From Acidobacteriota bacterium (GTDB lineage Bacteria; Acidobacteriota; Terriglobia; Acidiferrales; UBA7541), in assembly GCA_003223215.1 (NCBI GenBank), contig QHYH01000079.1, positions 150,005 through 214,004 of the forward strand: a stretch of DNA of 64,000 nt. Direction: 5' to 3'. Below the pieces are notes generated by a model, which saw only the letters and a list, made by a program, of their open reading frames with translations, searched no databases and was not told the origin of the DNA. Both the position numbers and the translations under genes were made by a program. Positions 42,552 through 50,747 of this stretch are shown one piece after another. Position 1 is the stretch's first letter. Each line of letters begins with the position of its first letter.

Positions 42552-43967
42552 TCAACGAGGCTTGGCATCTAGCGAAGGAGCGTCCGGTTTCTGTCCGCCG
42601 AGCGTGTAGACGAATTGCTGAATTTCCTGACGCCGCTCTTGCTCTTGCCGGGTTCTCTTTTGGGAGGTTTGCTTGTAAAGCGCAATCTCTTGTCGGGCTT
42701 TATTGGGATCCCCCATTTGACGATAGACTTGCGCCAGGCGGTAGTGTGCTTCGTCCGGCAAAGGTAAATTCGCAATGGCTTTTTCAAATGCGGCGATCGC
42801 AGCGGGATGGTCTTTTCGCGCAGCGTAGAGACGACCTAACTGCAGATAAGCCGCGCCCAGCTTGGGATCGAGCGCGATGGCCCTCTTCAATTCCGCCTCC
42901 ATCGCCGAATCCTCCGCCGGTTCCTGGCCCCTGTTGCTCAACGCCACCGCGTAATAGTAATGCGCCAGGGGATTGTCAGGGTCAAGAAGCGAAAAACGAT
43001 GCAGTTTTTCGGTCCAGCCAGAGATTTCGATTCGCTCCCCTTCTTCGAGCCGGCCCATAAAAAGGTAAGGGGTGGGGTCGGCAGGATTTATGTCACAAGC
43101 CCTAAGAAGCTGTTGTTCGCTACGCTCCGTCTCTCCCTGATTGTAGGTCGCCATACTCAGTCCCACCGCCATACGAACCGATCCGGGGAACAACCGTTGG
43201 CCCTTGGCAAACACTTCGATCGCCGGCTCCAATGCGCGATGCAGCAGCAGCTCGGCTCCCCAGGCAAATAGATTCGCTTCACTCGGCTCGAGTTCAGCCG
43301 CGAGCTGGTATTCACGGACTGCTTCAAGCGCATGTCCTTCTTTCTCCGCGGCGTCACCCCTCTGTCGATGCATTTCTGCAGCAGCTTTTCCCGTCGCGGA
43401 ATGGCCGCCGGGCTGGGTCGACGTTTCCCTGCTTAAGGAATCCGTATCCTTCGCCAAAGCCTCTTTGGTGCGGAGGGCGGTCTCGGAACCGTGTCCGCCG
43501 TAACTATTGGGATCGGCAATACCGGCTATTTGGAAGTGGGGCTCATCGGAAAACTGGCCCACCGAAAAAGCCTGTGTCGCGGCGCTGGCTGAGCCCGCCT
43601 TGGACAAACGCACGTCAACGATTTTCGACTCGTCCGCCGAGAGTACAAAGGGACGGTGATCCCCTTCTAGGTAGCCCGTCTTGCTGCCGTGCAAGGTATA
43701 GCTTCCCGGTGGCACACCCGCGAAGAGATAACGGCCGTGAGCGTCAGAACGAGTCACGAACTTGTGAGCATGGTCCGCGCTTTCTAGCGAAACATCCGCA
43801 TCTTTCAGCGGAGAAAGCTCGGAATCGCTAACCGTGCCTTGAACAACCGCTGAGCGACCCGCTCCGTGGACCTGGCTGCGAGCTCCCGGTGCCAGCAGCG
43901 CCAGGAGAAAGATGCCGATGGCCGCCAGCCGAGAAGAGCGAACTGAAATTGTCTTCATGGAAGACAA
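42552..43967 (-). CDS. Exported carboxypeptidase-regulatory-like plus TPR protein
   Basis: A 471-residue protein with a signal peptide (about 1-32, LAPGARSQ), a carboxypeptidase-regulatory-like beta-sandwich (about 40-125, VVQGTVSDSELSPLKDADVS and FAGVPPGSYTLHGSKTGYL), a linker, and seven to eight TPRs from about residue 195. The TPR part (AELLLHRALEPAIEVF, DINPADPTPYLFMG, then AAYLQLGRLYAARKDHPAAI) is clearly paralogous to the protein at 22948-24366, which lacks the beta-sandwich. It precedes the GH36 gene, probably in one transcript, and may hold the hydrolase or its substrate at the cell surface. That function is inferred from context only. Confidence 0.8.
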   Translation of the reverse strand: MSSMKTISVRSSRLAAIGIFLLALLAPGARSQVHGAGRSAVVQGTVSDSELSPLKDADVSLESADHAHKFVTRSDAHGRYLFAGVPPGSYTLHGSKTGYLEGDHRPFVLSADESKIVDVRLSKAGSASAATQAFSVGQFSDEPHFQIAGIADPNSYGGHGSETALRTKEALAKDTDSLSRETSTQPGGHSATGKAAAEMHRQRGDAAEKEGHALEAVREYQLAAELEPSEANLFAWGAELLLHRALEPAIEVFAKGQRLFPGSVRMAVGLSMATYNQGETERSEQQLLRACDINPADPTPYLFMGRLEEGERIEISGWTEKLHRFSLLDPDNPLAHYYYAVALSNRGQEPAEDSAMEAELKRAIALDPKLGAAYLQLGRLYAARKDHPAAIAAFEKAIANLPLPDEAHYRLAQVYRQMGDPNKARQEIALYKQTSQKRTRQEQERRQEIQQFVYTLGGQKPDAPSLDAKPR

Positions 43968-44297
43968 ACCTGAAATCGGCGGTGCGCAAGACCGATTGCT
44001 GCGGTTTTCCGATTTTCATTCTAGCGTCGGCGTCCTTCTCAGGCAATACCGTCGCCAAGAATGGCATGGAAATTGCGATTCCAAGAACAATCACCGTACG
44101 GGCTCGCTAAGGCAGCTGGCCGGAGTTTGGCCGGAGTTTAGGCTGATCTCGCCGGTTTCACTTGTGGGATACTCTATTGCCTTCGCTCGTCTCTCGTCGA
44201 GGAGACCACAACGCAGACTCAGCGAAACGACCCGGAGCGACCGGCAGCGCGTCCCCTTGCTTCAACCATAGGGCGGCGAAGGTGGGGCATCGCCTGG
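43968..44297. other. Divergent intergenic region
   Basis: About 330 bases between the TPR gene and the MFS gene. It contains a short tandem GGCCGGAGTTT GGCCGGAGTTT near 44119. The frame of the MFS protein stays open back to about 44190 without an ATG, so part of this region may be its coding start. No operator was recognised. Confidence 0.4.
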
Positions 44298-45533
44298 TTG
44301 CTTGGCTTCGGCGTCCTGGTCAATTATTTCGACCGCGTTAACCTGTCCGTGTCGCAGGATGCGCTGCGGGCCGCGTTCGGAATCTCTCCGGTCCTGTTCG
44401 GCTACTTGTCGAGCGCTTATAGCTGGACCTATGCCGCGTGCCAATTGCCCTCCGGCCTTCTGCTGGATCGCTTTGGCGTGAGGCTCATCGGCCGCATCAG
44501 CACCCTTCTCTGGAGTGTGGCTTCCTTTGGCGCGGCCGTCTCCTCCGGCATCCGTGGCTTCTTCGTTGCACGATTTTTGTTGGGAATCGGCGAGGCCCCG
44601 ACTTTCCCGGGCAACGCCAAAGCCGTTGGTTACTGGTTTCCCAGTTCGGAACGCAGCCTGGCCACCGCAATCTTCGATGCAGCGGCGAAATTCGCGTCAG
44701 CCATCGGCGTTCCGTTGATCGGCATTCTGCTGCTGCGTTTTGGCTGGCGGTGGAGTTTCGCCGCGACGGGATTTGTGAGCCTGTTTTATTGTGCGCTGTT
44801 TTATGCATCTTATGGCAATCCGAGCGAGGACAATTTACTTTCCTCAGCGGAGCGCGAATTCATCGTCCGCGGTGGCGCGCAGCCTGAAGATGCCGTCAAA
44901 GCGGCGAAAGGCGCCCCACTCACTTATCTGCTGCGGCAGCGCAAAGTTTGCGGTTTGGCGCTGGGCTTCGCCTCGTACAACTACACTTTCTACTTGCTGC
45001 TGACGTGGCTGCCTTCCTATTTCGAGAGCGCGCTTCACGTGAACTTGTTGCACTCCGTCTTGTTCACCAGCGTTCCCTGGCTGTTCGCCACGCTCGTTGA
45101 CCTGTTGGTTGGCGGCTGGCTCGTGGACACACTGATCCAGCGCGGATCCAGCCCCGTTCGCGTCCGGCAGGCCGTTCTCATTGGCGGAACGAGTTTCGGG
45201 CTGGGAATTCTAGGCGCGGCGCACGCTCGAACGCCCGCCGCCGCGCTGTTCTGGATCAGCATGTCGATCGGAGGACTGTCTGCGGCGTCGCCCGTGGGGT
45301 GGTCGATCCCTTCTCTGGTGGCGCCCCGCGAGAGCGTCGGCACGCTCGGCGGAATCGTCAATTTTTGCAATCATCTTGCGGGAATCGCCGCGCCGATCGT
45401 TACCGGCTATATTGTCAAAGCTACCAATTCCTTTTCGGGAGCCTTTCTGGCGGCCGCGGGCTTTCTCTTGATCGGCATTGCTGGCTATGTGTTTCTGCTT
45501 GGCCGCATCGAAGCAATTCCCGAGCCCGCTTGA
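44298..45533 (+). CDS. MFS transporter (hexuronate/sugar-acid type)
   Basis: A 12-helix major-facilitator transporter of about 411 residues. It begins LLGFGVLVNYFDRVNLSVSQ (helix 1 with the conserved NYFDR motif of the anion:cation symporter group) and contains YSWTYAACQLPSGLLLDRFG and ARFLLGIGEAPTFPGNAK. That group takes up organic anions such as hexuronates, gluconates and phthalates. The only start seen is TTG at 44298. The frame continues upstream without ATG (STIGRRRWGIAW is typical of the family), so the true start is probably earlier at a non-ATG codon or beyond a sequence error. It is convergent with the two dehydrogenase genes, which would be natural partners for a sugar acid. Confidence 0.8.
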   Translation: MLGFGVLVNYFDRVNLSVSQDALRAAFGISPVLFGYLSSAYSWTYAACQLPSGLLLDRFGVRLIGRISTLLWSVASFGAAVSSGIRGFFVARFLLGIGEAPTFPGNAKAVGYWFPSSERSLATAIFDAAAKFASAIGVPLIGILLLRFGWRWSFAATGFVSLFYCALFYASYGNPSEDNLLSSAEREFIVRGGAQPEDAVKAAKGAPLTYLLRQRKVCGLALGFASYNYTFYLLLTWLPSYFESALHVNLLHSVLFTSVPWLFATLVDLLVGGWLVDTLIQRGSSPVRVRQAVLIGGTSFGLGILGAAHARTPAAALFWISMSIGGLSAASPVGWSIPSLVAPRESVGTLGGIVNFCNHLAGIAAPIVTGYIVKATNSFSGAFLAAAGFLLIGIAGYVFLLGRIEAIPEPA

Positions 45534-45572
45534 CGTCTTCTAACCGAGCGTGCGAGTGAATCATGCGCCACT

Positions 45573-46397
45573 CTACCTTGGGTCTGCCGACGGCTTTCCG
45601 CTTGGCGGTCCCGAACCCGGTAGCGCTCGTGTTGCACCGGTCGAGATTCCGCCGTCCACCAACAAAGTCTGGCCGGTAACGTAGCGGCTCGATTCCGCCG
45701 CGAGAAACACGACTGCGGCATCCAGATCCTGCGGCTGGCCAGTCCGTTTTAATGGAATGCGGTCGCAGAGATATTCGACCCACTCCTTGTTCTCGTAAAG
45801 AACCTTGTTTTGTTCGGTTTGAAACCATCCTGGCGCCAGACAATTGACGGTCACGCCGTACTTCCCCCAATCGTCGGCCAAGCTCATCGTCAATTGCCGT
45901 ATGCCGCCCCGGCTGGCTCCATAGGGTCCCAGCCCGGCGTAGCCCGCCACACTGGTGACGGAGCCGATATTGATGATGCGCCCGTAGCCTCGGGCAATCA
46001 TGCCACGCGCGACTGCCTGGGAGACAAAGAAGCTTCCACGCAAATTCGTATCCAAAACCAGATTCCAGTCTTCCCAGGTGACCTCAAGCGCGGGTTTGCG
46101 GACGTTGCAGCCGGCATTGTTCACGAGGATATCGACATGTCCGAAAGCTCGTTCAGCAGTTGCGGTCATCATTTCAATGCTCTCGCGCTGGCGGACATCG
46201 AGTTCCAGGGAAACGGCGCGCCGACCGAGGGCCTTGATCTCCGCCTCGAACGGCAACAAGCGATTGCGGTCGCGGCTCGTGATCAAAAGATCCGCTCCCG
46301 CTTTGGCAAGGGCGCGCGCCATATGTTGGCCGAGCCCCCGGCTCGTACCAGTGACGATGGCGACTCGGCTGCTGAGATCAAACAGACCGTTAGTCAC
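45573..46397 (-). CDS. Short-chain dehydrogenase (gluconate 5-dehydrogenase-like)
   Basis: A 274-residue classical SDR. It has the cofactor motif TGTSRGLGQHM near residue 16, NNAG near residue 92, the catalytic Ser in INIGSVTSVAGY, and Tyr in GPYGASRGG. The Lys of the YxxxK motif is Arg (codon CGG), which is unusual. The family includes IdnO-type gluconate/5-ketogluconate reductases. The start overlaps the stop of the upstream zinc dehydrogenase (ATGA), so the two are coupled. With that enzyme it could interconvert a sugar acid and its keto form. The substrate is not proven, and the changed residue could lower activity. Confidence 0.8.
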   Translation of the reverse strand: MTNGLFDLSSRVAIVTGTSRGLGQHMARALAKAGADLLITSRDRNRLLPFEAEIKALGRRAVSLELDVRQRESIEMMTATAERAFGHVDILVNNAGCNVRKPALEVTWEDWNLVLDTNLRGSFFVSQAVARGMIARGYGRIINIGSVTSVAGYAGLGPYGASRGGIRQLTMSLADDWGKYGVTVNCLAPGWFQTEQNKVLYENKEWVEYLCDRIPLKRTGQPQDLDAAVVFLAAESSRYVTGQTLLVDGGISTGATRALPGSGPPSGKPSADPR

Positions 46398-47434
46398 GAA
46401 ACCTCACCCGGCCGAAGAACCACTTTCATCACGTTGGGCTCGCGAGCGTGCAAGCGTTCAAACCAAAGAGGACCTTCTTCAAGCGGAGCAATCGCGGTGA
46501 TGAGGTTCTTCACTTGAATTGCTCCCGATTCGAGAAGCTCCATTGCGCGTGGGTATTCGCCCGCCGACGCGCAGGATCCCTGAAGCCGGATTTGCCGCGT
46601 TACGATTTTCTGAAGAGGGACCATCACTTCCGGAGCGATATTGCCCACGAGGACGACCGTCCCTCCTTTGCGCACGCTTTCGATCGAGGCCTTCACGCTA
46701 TCCCCTTGACCTACGGCTTCGATCGCGGCATCCACGCCGGCTCCTCGCGTGAGTTCTCCCACCTGCCGCGCGACGTCCAGCGTTGCGGACAGGACAGTGT
46801 GCGCTCCCACATCTTGCGCAAGCTTCAGCCGGGAGCTATCTATGTCGGTGACCAGAATACGGGAACACCCTGCGGCACGCAGTACTTGCACGATCAAGAG
46901 CCCGATCATCCCTGCTCCTACGACTAAAGCCGTGCTGCCGGCGGAAAGCGGTGCCAGGGAGACGGCATGGATCGCCACCGACACGGCCTCGAGCATCGCT
47001 GCTTCCTCGAAGGAAAGATTGTCGGGCAGACGGTAGACGATGCGCGAAGGAACGGCAACAAACTCTGCAAAGGCCCCGGCCCGACGATAGTCGGCGCAAG
47101 AAACTCCCAGAACTTGCCGGTTGTCGCAGAGATTTACTTCTCCGCGACGGCAATAGCCGCAAGTGCCGCAGTAGACCGTCGAATCGAAGGTGACTCTATC
47201 TCCTTCCGTAAATCCCGTCACACCGGACCCTATCGCAGCGATTCTTCCGGCCGCCTCGTGGCCCATGACGATAGGGGGAATGCGCCGGCCCGACGAGCCG
47301 TCGTAGCCGTGCACGTCGCTCCCGCAGATGCCGCAGGCTGCCACACGCACCAACACTTCGCCAGGCTCGGCCCTTGGCACTGGCAGATCAGTCATTTCCA
47401 AGTGCTTATTTTTCGAAAGCAAGAGAGCTTTCAT
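46394..47434 (-). CDS. Zinc-dependent alcohol/polyol dehydrogenase (MDR family)
   Basis: A 346-residue medium-chain dehydrogenase. Catalytic zinc ligands lie in CGICGSDVHG (Cys near residue 37) and GHEAAGRI (His near residue 59). The structural zinc lobe is CGTCGYCRRGEVNLC, with four cysteines. The Rossmann motif is GAGMIGLLIVQVL followed by VTDID, where the Asp suggests NAD rather than NADP. The family includes sorbitol, L-idonate and galactitol-phosphate dehydrogenases. It overlaps the next gene by 4 bases. The combination of zinc MDR, SDR and sugar-acid transporter recalls the L-idonate route, but is not diagnostic. Confidence 0.85.
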   Translation of the reverse strand: MKALLLSKNKHLEMTDLPVPRAEPGEVLVRVAACGICGSDVHGYDGSSGRRIPPIVMGHEAAGRIAAIGSGVTGFTEGDRVTFDSTVYCGTCGYCRRGEVNLCDNRQVLGVSCADYRRAGAFAEFVAVPSRIVYRLPDNLSFEEAAMLEAVSVAIHAVSLAPLSAGSTALVVGAGMIGLLIVQVLRAAGCSRILVTDIDSSRLKLAQDVGAHTVLSATLDVARQVGELTRGAGVDAAIEAVGQGDSVKASIESVRKGGTVVLVGNIAPEVMVPLQKIVTRQIRLQGSCASAGEYPRAMELLESGAIQVKNLITAIAPLEEGPLWFERLHAREPNVMKVVLRPGEVS

Positions 47435-47604
47435 AGGTGGATCGCGGATTCATTTAAGCACATACACTCGGTGCGATGCTTTCAGATTTTGTAAAGAAAG
47501 CCTTTAGGAAGTCTTCCCAGTCTTCCCGGAGGTTCTGAATACTTCTCTTTTTTGTAACGGACCATTTGCGTCAGCATCTAATCGGTTAGCAGAGGCCAAG
47601 TCCA

Positions 47605-47847
47605 ATGATAAAACGTCACGTGGGTCTGGCGAACGAAGTCATAGAGAGAATCCTCGAACTTTCCTCGGATGCGCACATACAGAGACGCGAAGTCGCTAAG
47701 GACTCTCCGGCATTTGACAGCTTGACGGGAGCGATAGCAGCCTACGGCAAAGTGCTCGCATTTCTCACGTCGCTTCAAAAGCGGGAAGAATTCGACTTAG
47801 TCGTCGGTCAAAGTGAGTTTTCTGAATACGTTGCGGCGGTTAACTGA
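47605..47847 (+). CDS. Small hypothetical protein
   Basis: An 80-residue frame (MIKRHVGLANEVIERILELS and on, mostly helical and charged) in the gap between the dehydrogenase operon and the STAS gene. Composition is protein-like and an AGAGG lies upstream, but there is no family match. The opposite strand is also open over 66 codons. It could be a real small helical protein or a chance frame. Confidence 0.4.
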   Translation: MIKRHVGLANEVIERILELSSDAHIQRREVAKDSPAFDSLTGAIAAYGKVLAFLTSLQKREEFDLVVGQSEFSEYVAAVN

Positions 47848-47904
47848 AGGAGGAAAGCGGCCGTCGGTCAATCCATCATGTGAACCGCTTCGAAGAGCCA
47901 TAGT

Positions 47905-48273
47905 GTGGGCCTGCAAATCTCAATCCGGGAATCCGCTGATGTCACGATTTTGGACCTTCAGGGAAAAGCGACCATCGGTGTCGACGGCGACCTGCTGAGC
48001 GTCCAACTGAAAAAGCTGGTCGCCAAGGGCGTGCGGAAGTTGCTGCTCAACCTGGAAGACGTGACGCAATTGGATAGTTCAGGCATCAGTGCCGTCGTCG
48101 GGACGTATGTCTCTCTTAGCCGTCAAGGGGGTAGCCTGAAATTGCTCTGTCCGGGTGGCCGGGTGCACGATGTGCTGCGGGTTATACGTTTGGCAGACTT
48201 TATCCCGACCTTTGAGAATGAGACCCAAGCGCTCGCCAGTTTCCGACCCCAGGGTTATGCGGCAAAGCCCTGA
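47905..48273 (+). CDS. STAS-domain protein (anti-sigma-factor-antagonist-like)
   Basis: A 122-residue single STAS domain: DVTILDLQGKATIG, then LLLNLEDVTQLDSSGISAVV, where the Ser of DSSG is the residue phosphorylated in SpoIIAA/RsbV-type proteins, and a C-terminal helix (FENETQALASF). It would bind a partner kinase in a partner-switching circuit. No such kinase or sigma factor lies in the window. The start is a GTG at 47905 because no ATG is in frame near the beginning of the domain. No clear ribosome-binding site is seen directly upstream. Confidence 0.82.
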   Translation: MGLQISIRESADVTILDLQGKATIGVDGDLLSVQLKKLVAKGVRKLLLNLEDVTQLDSSGISAVVGTYVSLSRQGGSLKLLCPGGRVHDVLRVIRLADFIPTFENETQALASFRPQGYAAKP

Positions 48274-48328
48274 TGGTCTGATATTCCTGTATCTTCCGTA
48301 CACTTCCTTCTGCTCGAAAACTCTCTGA

Positions 48329-48461
48329 GCTAGACGCGAGGGTGCCTACCGCCAGCGGGACGACCGCTTGACGTTCGTGACAATCGACCCGCTGCTCGAA
48401 GGCTTTCGCCAGGATCCTCGTTACACGGATCTCCCTGAAGAAGATGCATCTGCCGAGGTAG
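48329..48461 (+). pseudogene. C-terminal fragment of a TPR-containing signalling protein
   Basis: A plus-strand fragment reads EGAYRQRDDRLTFVTIDPLL, then EGFRQDPRYTDL and, after one extra C near 48434, LKKMHLPR and a stop. This is the standard C-terminal tail of TPR-type kinases and cyclase-like regulators (AYxxRDxxLxxLxxDPxxxxLRxDPRFxxLLxKM). An in-frame TGA sits directly before it and nothing recognisable precedes it, so the rest of the gene is gone. Confidence 0.5.
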
Positions 48462-48544
48462 GGTAGTGGATTTCTTGGAGCAGGCCCGGAGGGCCGGTCG
48501 AAGACAGAAGTGGCCAAGAATACGTCCCCGCCCACCAGACTCTC

Positions 48545-49999
48545 CTACTCCCACCCGCCGCCAAGGGCTTGATAAAGCTCGACCAACGCATTCAGCTCGT
48601 TTCCTTGGGCTTGCGCCAAAGCCAGTTCTGCCGAGAAAGAGTTCGTTTCGTTGGTCAAGACTTCGAGATAATCCGTGGTACCCGCTTTGAACCGGGTTTC
48701 GGAAAGCCGGGCTGCATCCTGTGCTGACTCCACCAGATGCTGTTGCTGTATACGGAACTCCCGAAACTTGCGATAAGCGATTAGCGCGTTCGACACATCG
48801 CGAAATGCGCCCTGAATCGCTTGCTGGTAAGTCAGGAGCAACTGCTCGTGCTGTGCCTCCGCCAGTCGAACGTTGGATTTCAGCCGTCCACCCTCGAAGA
48901 TCGGCTGGGTAACATTTCCGACCAGCGTCCAAATCCCCGCCGGTCCGGTGAACAGATTGGTCAGCGCAGCACTTTCGTATCCCGCGGTCCCCGTCAACGA
49001 AATCTGCGGAAAGTAAGCGGCCCTGGCAACGCCGATTTCCGCGTTTGCCGCAATGAGATTTTCTTCGGCTTCGCGAATGTCCGGCCGGCGCTCCAGAAGC
49101 GAAGAAGGAAGTCCAACGGGAACCTCCGGCGCATGCGGTTGCTCGGTGAGCTTCAGGCCCCGAGGAATGTCCCCTGGGTTATTTCCCAGAAGAATGCTGA
49201 TGGCGTTTTCTTCTTGTGCAATTTGCCGCTCTAGATCGGGAACCTCTGCCGCGGCGGTGTACACCAATTGCTCGGACTGCCGCACATCCAACAGGGAATT
49301 GATCCCGTGCTCCTCCAAGGTCTTCGTCAAACCAAGCGAATCCTGGCGCGAGCCTAACGTCCGCTTGGAAATCTCCAACTCAAGGTCTAACTGCCGCAGT
49401 TGAAAATACGAACTGGCGACATTGGCGACCAGGGTAGCCATCACTTCTTTCTGCGCCCATTCGTTGGCCACAAGAATCGCGCGCGCCGCTTCCGTCGCTC
49501 TCCGGTAGCGACCCCAGAAATCTACATTCCAGCTCGCGGAGGCGTTCAGCTGGCCTTGGGTGATTTCATAACCTGGGATCGGGCCAACCTTGGGATTGCG
49601 AACACTGGTGACGCTGCCGCCCGCGCTCAGAGCGGGAAGTTGGTCTGCGCGAGTGATTCCCAGTTGCGCCTGGGCTTCGAGAACGCGCGTGGCCGCAATG
49701 CGGACGTCGTAGTTATTCTTCAGCGCAGTGCGGATAAGACCCTGCAGTTCCTGGTCCTCAAAGACTTCCCACCATTTCTCCTCACCGAGCGGAACGGAGC
49801 CCGCGCCGCCGGAACGCACCGGGCTTGGCGGCGCTGGCGTCGATTCGCCTGCCGCAGCTTCCCCTGCCAGCGCCCCACGATACGCGGTCGGGACATTCGC
49901 GGCGGGCCTCTTGTAATTTGGACCGACCGAGCACGCGTTCATCCAAAGCAGCGCCCCGCAAAACACCAGGGTCAGAAATGTTTTTGCCACGATACGCAT
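48545..49999 (-). CDS. RND efflux outer-membrane lipoprotein (NodT/OprM type)
   Basis: About 484 residues. A lipoprotein signal ends in WMNAC (Cys about residue 23) and is followed by SVGPNYKRPAANVP, the usual opening of NodT-type outer-membrane factors. Two long OEP repeats follow, with typical segments WNVDFWGRYRRATEAARAIL and LLERRPDIREAEENLIAANA. It would form the TolC-like exit duct of the pump. The ATG at 49999 (MRIVAKTF) was chosen because GAGG lies just upstream and it leaves the permease stop untouched; the frame is open to 50047. It is the last gene of the adaptor-permease-duct operon. Confidence 0.9.
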   Translation of the reverse strand: MRIVAKTFLTLVFCGALLWMNACSVGPNYKRPAANVPTAYRGALAGEAAAGESTPAPPSPVRSGGAGSVPLGEEKWWEVFEDQELQGLIRTALKNNYDVRIAATRVLEAQAQLGITRADQLPALSAGGSVTSVRNPKVGPIPGYEITQGQLNASASWNVDFWGRYRRATEAARAILVANEWAQKEVMATLVANVASSYFQLRQLDLELEISKRTLGSRQDSLGLTKTLEEHGINSLLDVRQSEQLVYTAAAEVPDLERQIAQEENAISILLGNNPGDIPRGLKLTEQPHAPEVPVGLPSSLLERRPDIREAEENLIAANAEIGVARAAYFPQISLTGTAGYESAALTNLFTGPAGIWTLVGNVTQPIFEGGRLKSNVRLAEAQHEQLLLTYQQAIQGAFRDVSNALIAYRKFREFRIQQQHLVESAQDAARLSETRFKAGTTDYLEVLTNETNSFSAELALAQAQGNELNALVELYQALGGGWE

Positions 50000-50018
50000 G
50001 AGCCTCGGCACCGTCCTT

Positions 50019-50747
50019 CTAATCTCCATTGCCCTGTTGCAGGGCATAAGCGGGGTGTGTCTCGGGAGCTTGCGGATGGTGTGTGCTTGTCGACCGGAAG
50101 AAGGAAAAGCGATCCAGTACTTTTTCTTGGAATTCTTCGAGGTACAGGTAAATCGCCGGGGTGACGAAGAGCGTCACAAACTGCGAAACAATCAGCCCGC
50201 CAATGACCACCAGGCCAAGCGGGCGACGCGACGATCCGTCGGCCCCGTAGCCAAGAGCAATGGGAAGCGCTCCCAGCAACGCCGCCATCGTGGTCATCAT
50301 GATCGGACGGAAGCGTTCCATGCTGGCGTCGTGAATCGCCTGGTCGTCTTTGATTCCTTGCCGCACGCGCTGTTCGGCAAAATCGACGATCATGATTCCG
50401 TTCTTTTTCACAATGCCCATCAGCATGAACATGCCAATGTAGGCATACAGCGAAGCTTCCGCCTTGAAGAGCCACAGCGTCAGCAATCCCCCGACCAGCG
50501 CCACGGGCAACGAAGAAAGCACCGTAATCGGATGCAAATAACTCTCGTAGAGGATCGCCAGAATCACATACATGACAAACACGGCGACCATCATCAGCAC
50601 AACAAGATCCGAGGCGGTGTTGCGAAAGGTGAGTGCCTGTCCTTCAAGACTGCCGCGAACCTCAGTCGGAAGAACCTTTTTCGCGGTAGCCTCAACAAAG
50701 TCGGTGGCCTGCCCTACGGTGTAGCCGGGCTTCATGTTGAAAAACAA
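50019..50747 (-). CDS. RND efflux permease, C-terminal part (out of frame with the N-terminal part)
   Basis: About 242 residues covering the last periplasmic segment and transmembrane helices 7-12 region of an MdtB/MdtC-like RND permease: LFFNMKPGYTVGQATDFVEA, ILYESYLHPITVLSSLPVAL, MLMGIVKKNGIMIVDFAEQR and ERFRPIMMTTMAALLGALPI. It continues the protein encoded at 50732-53143 but in a different frame. About 20 residues normally found between NAVTT and LFFN are missing, so a deletion of some 60 bases that is not a multiple of three fits better than a single-base error. Without repair the pump is not functional. Confidence 0.8.
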   Translation of the reverse strand: MFFNMKPGYTVGQATDFVEATAKKVLPTEVRGSLEGQALTFRNTASDLVVLMMVAVFVMYVILAILYESYLHPITVLSSLPVALVGGLLTLWLFKAEASLYAYIGMFMLMGIVKKNGIMIVDFAEQRVRQGIKDDQAIHDASMERFRPIMMTTMAALLGALPIALGYGADGSSRRPLGLVVIGGLIVSQFVTLFVTPAIYLYLEEFQEKVLDRFSFFRSTSTHHPQAPETHPAYALQQGNGD

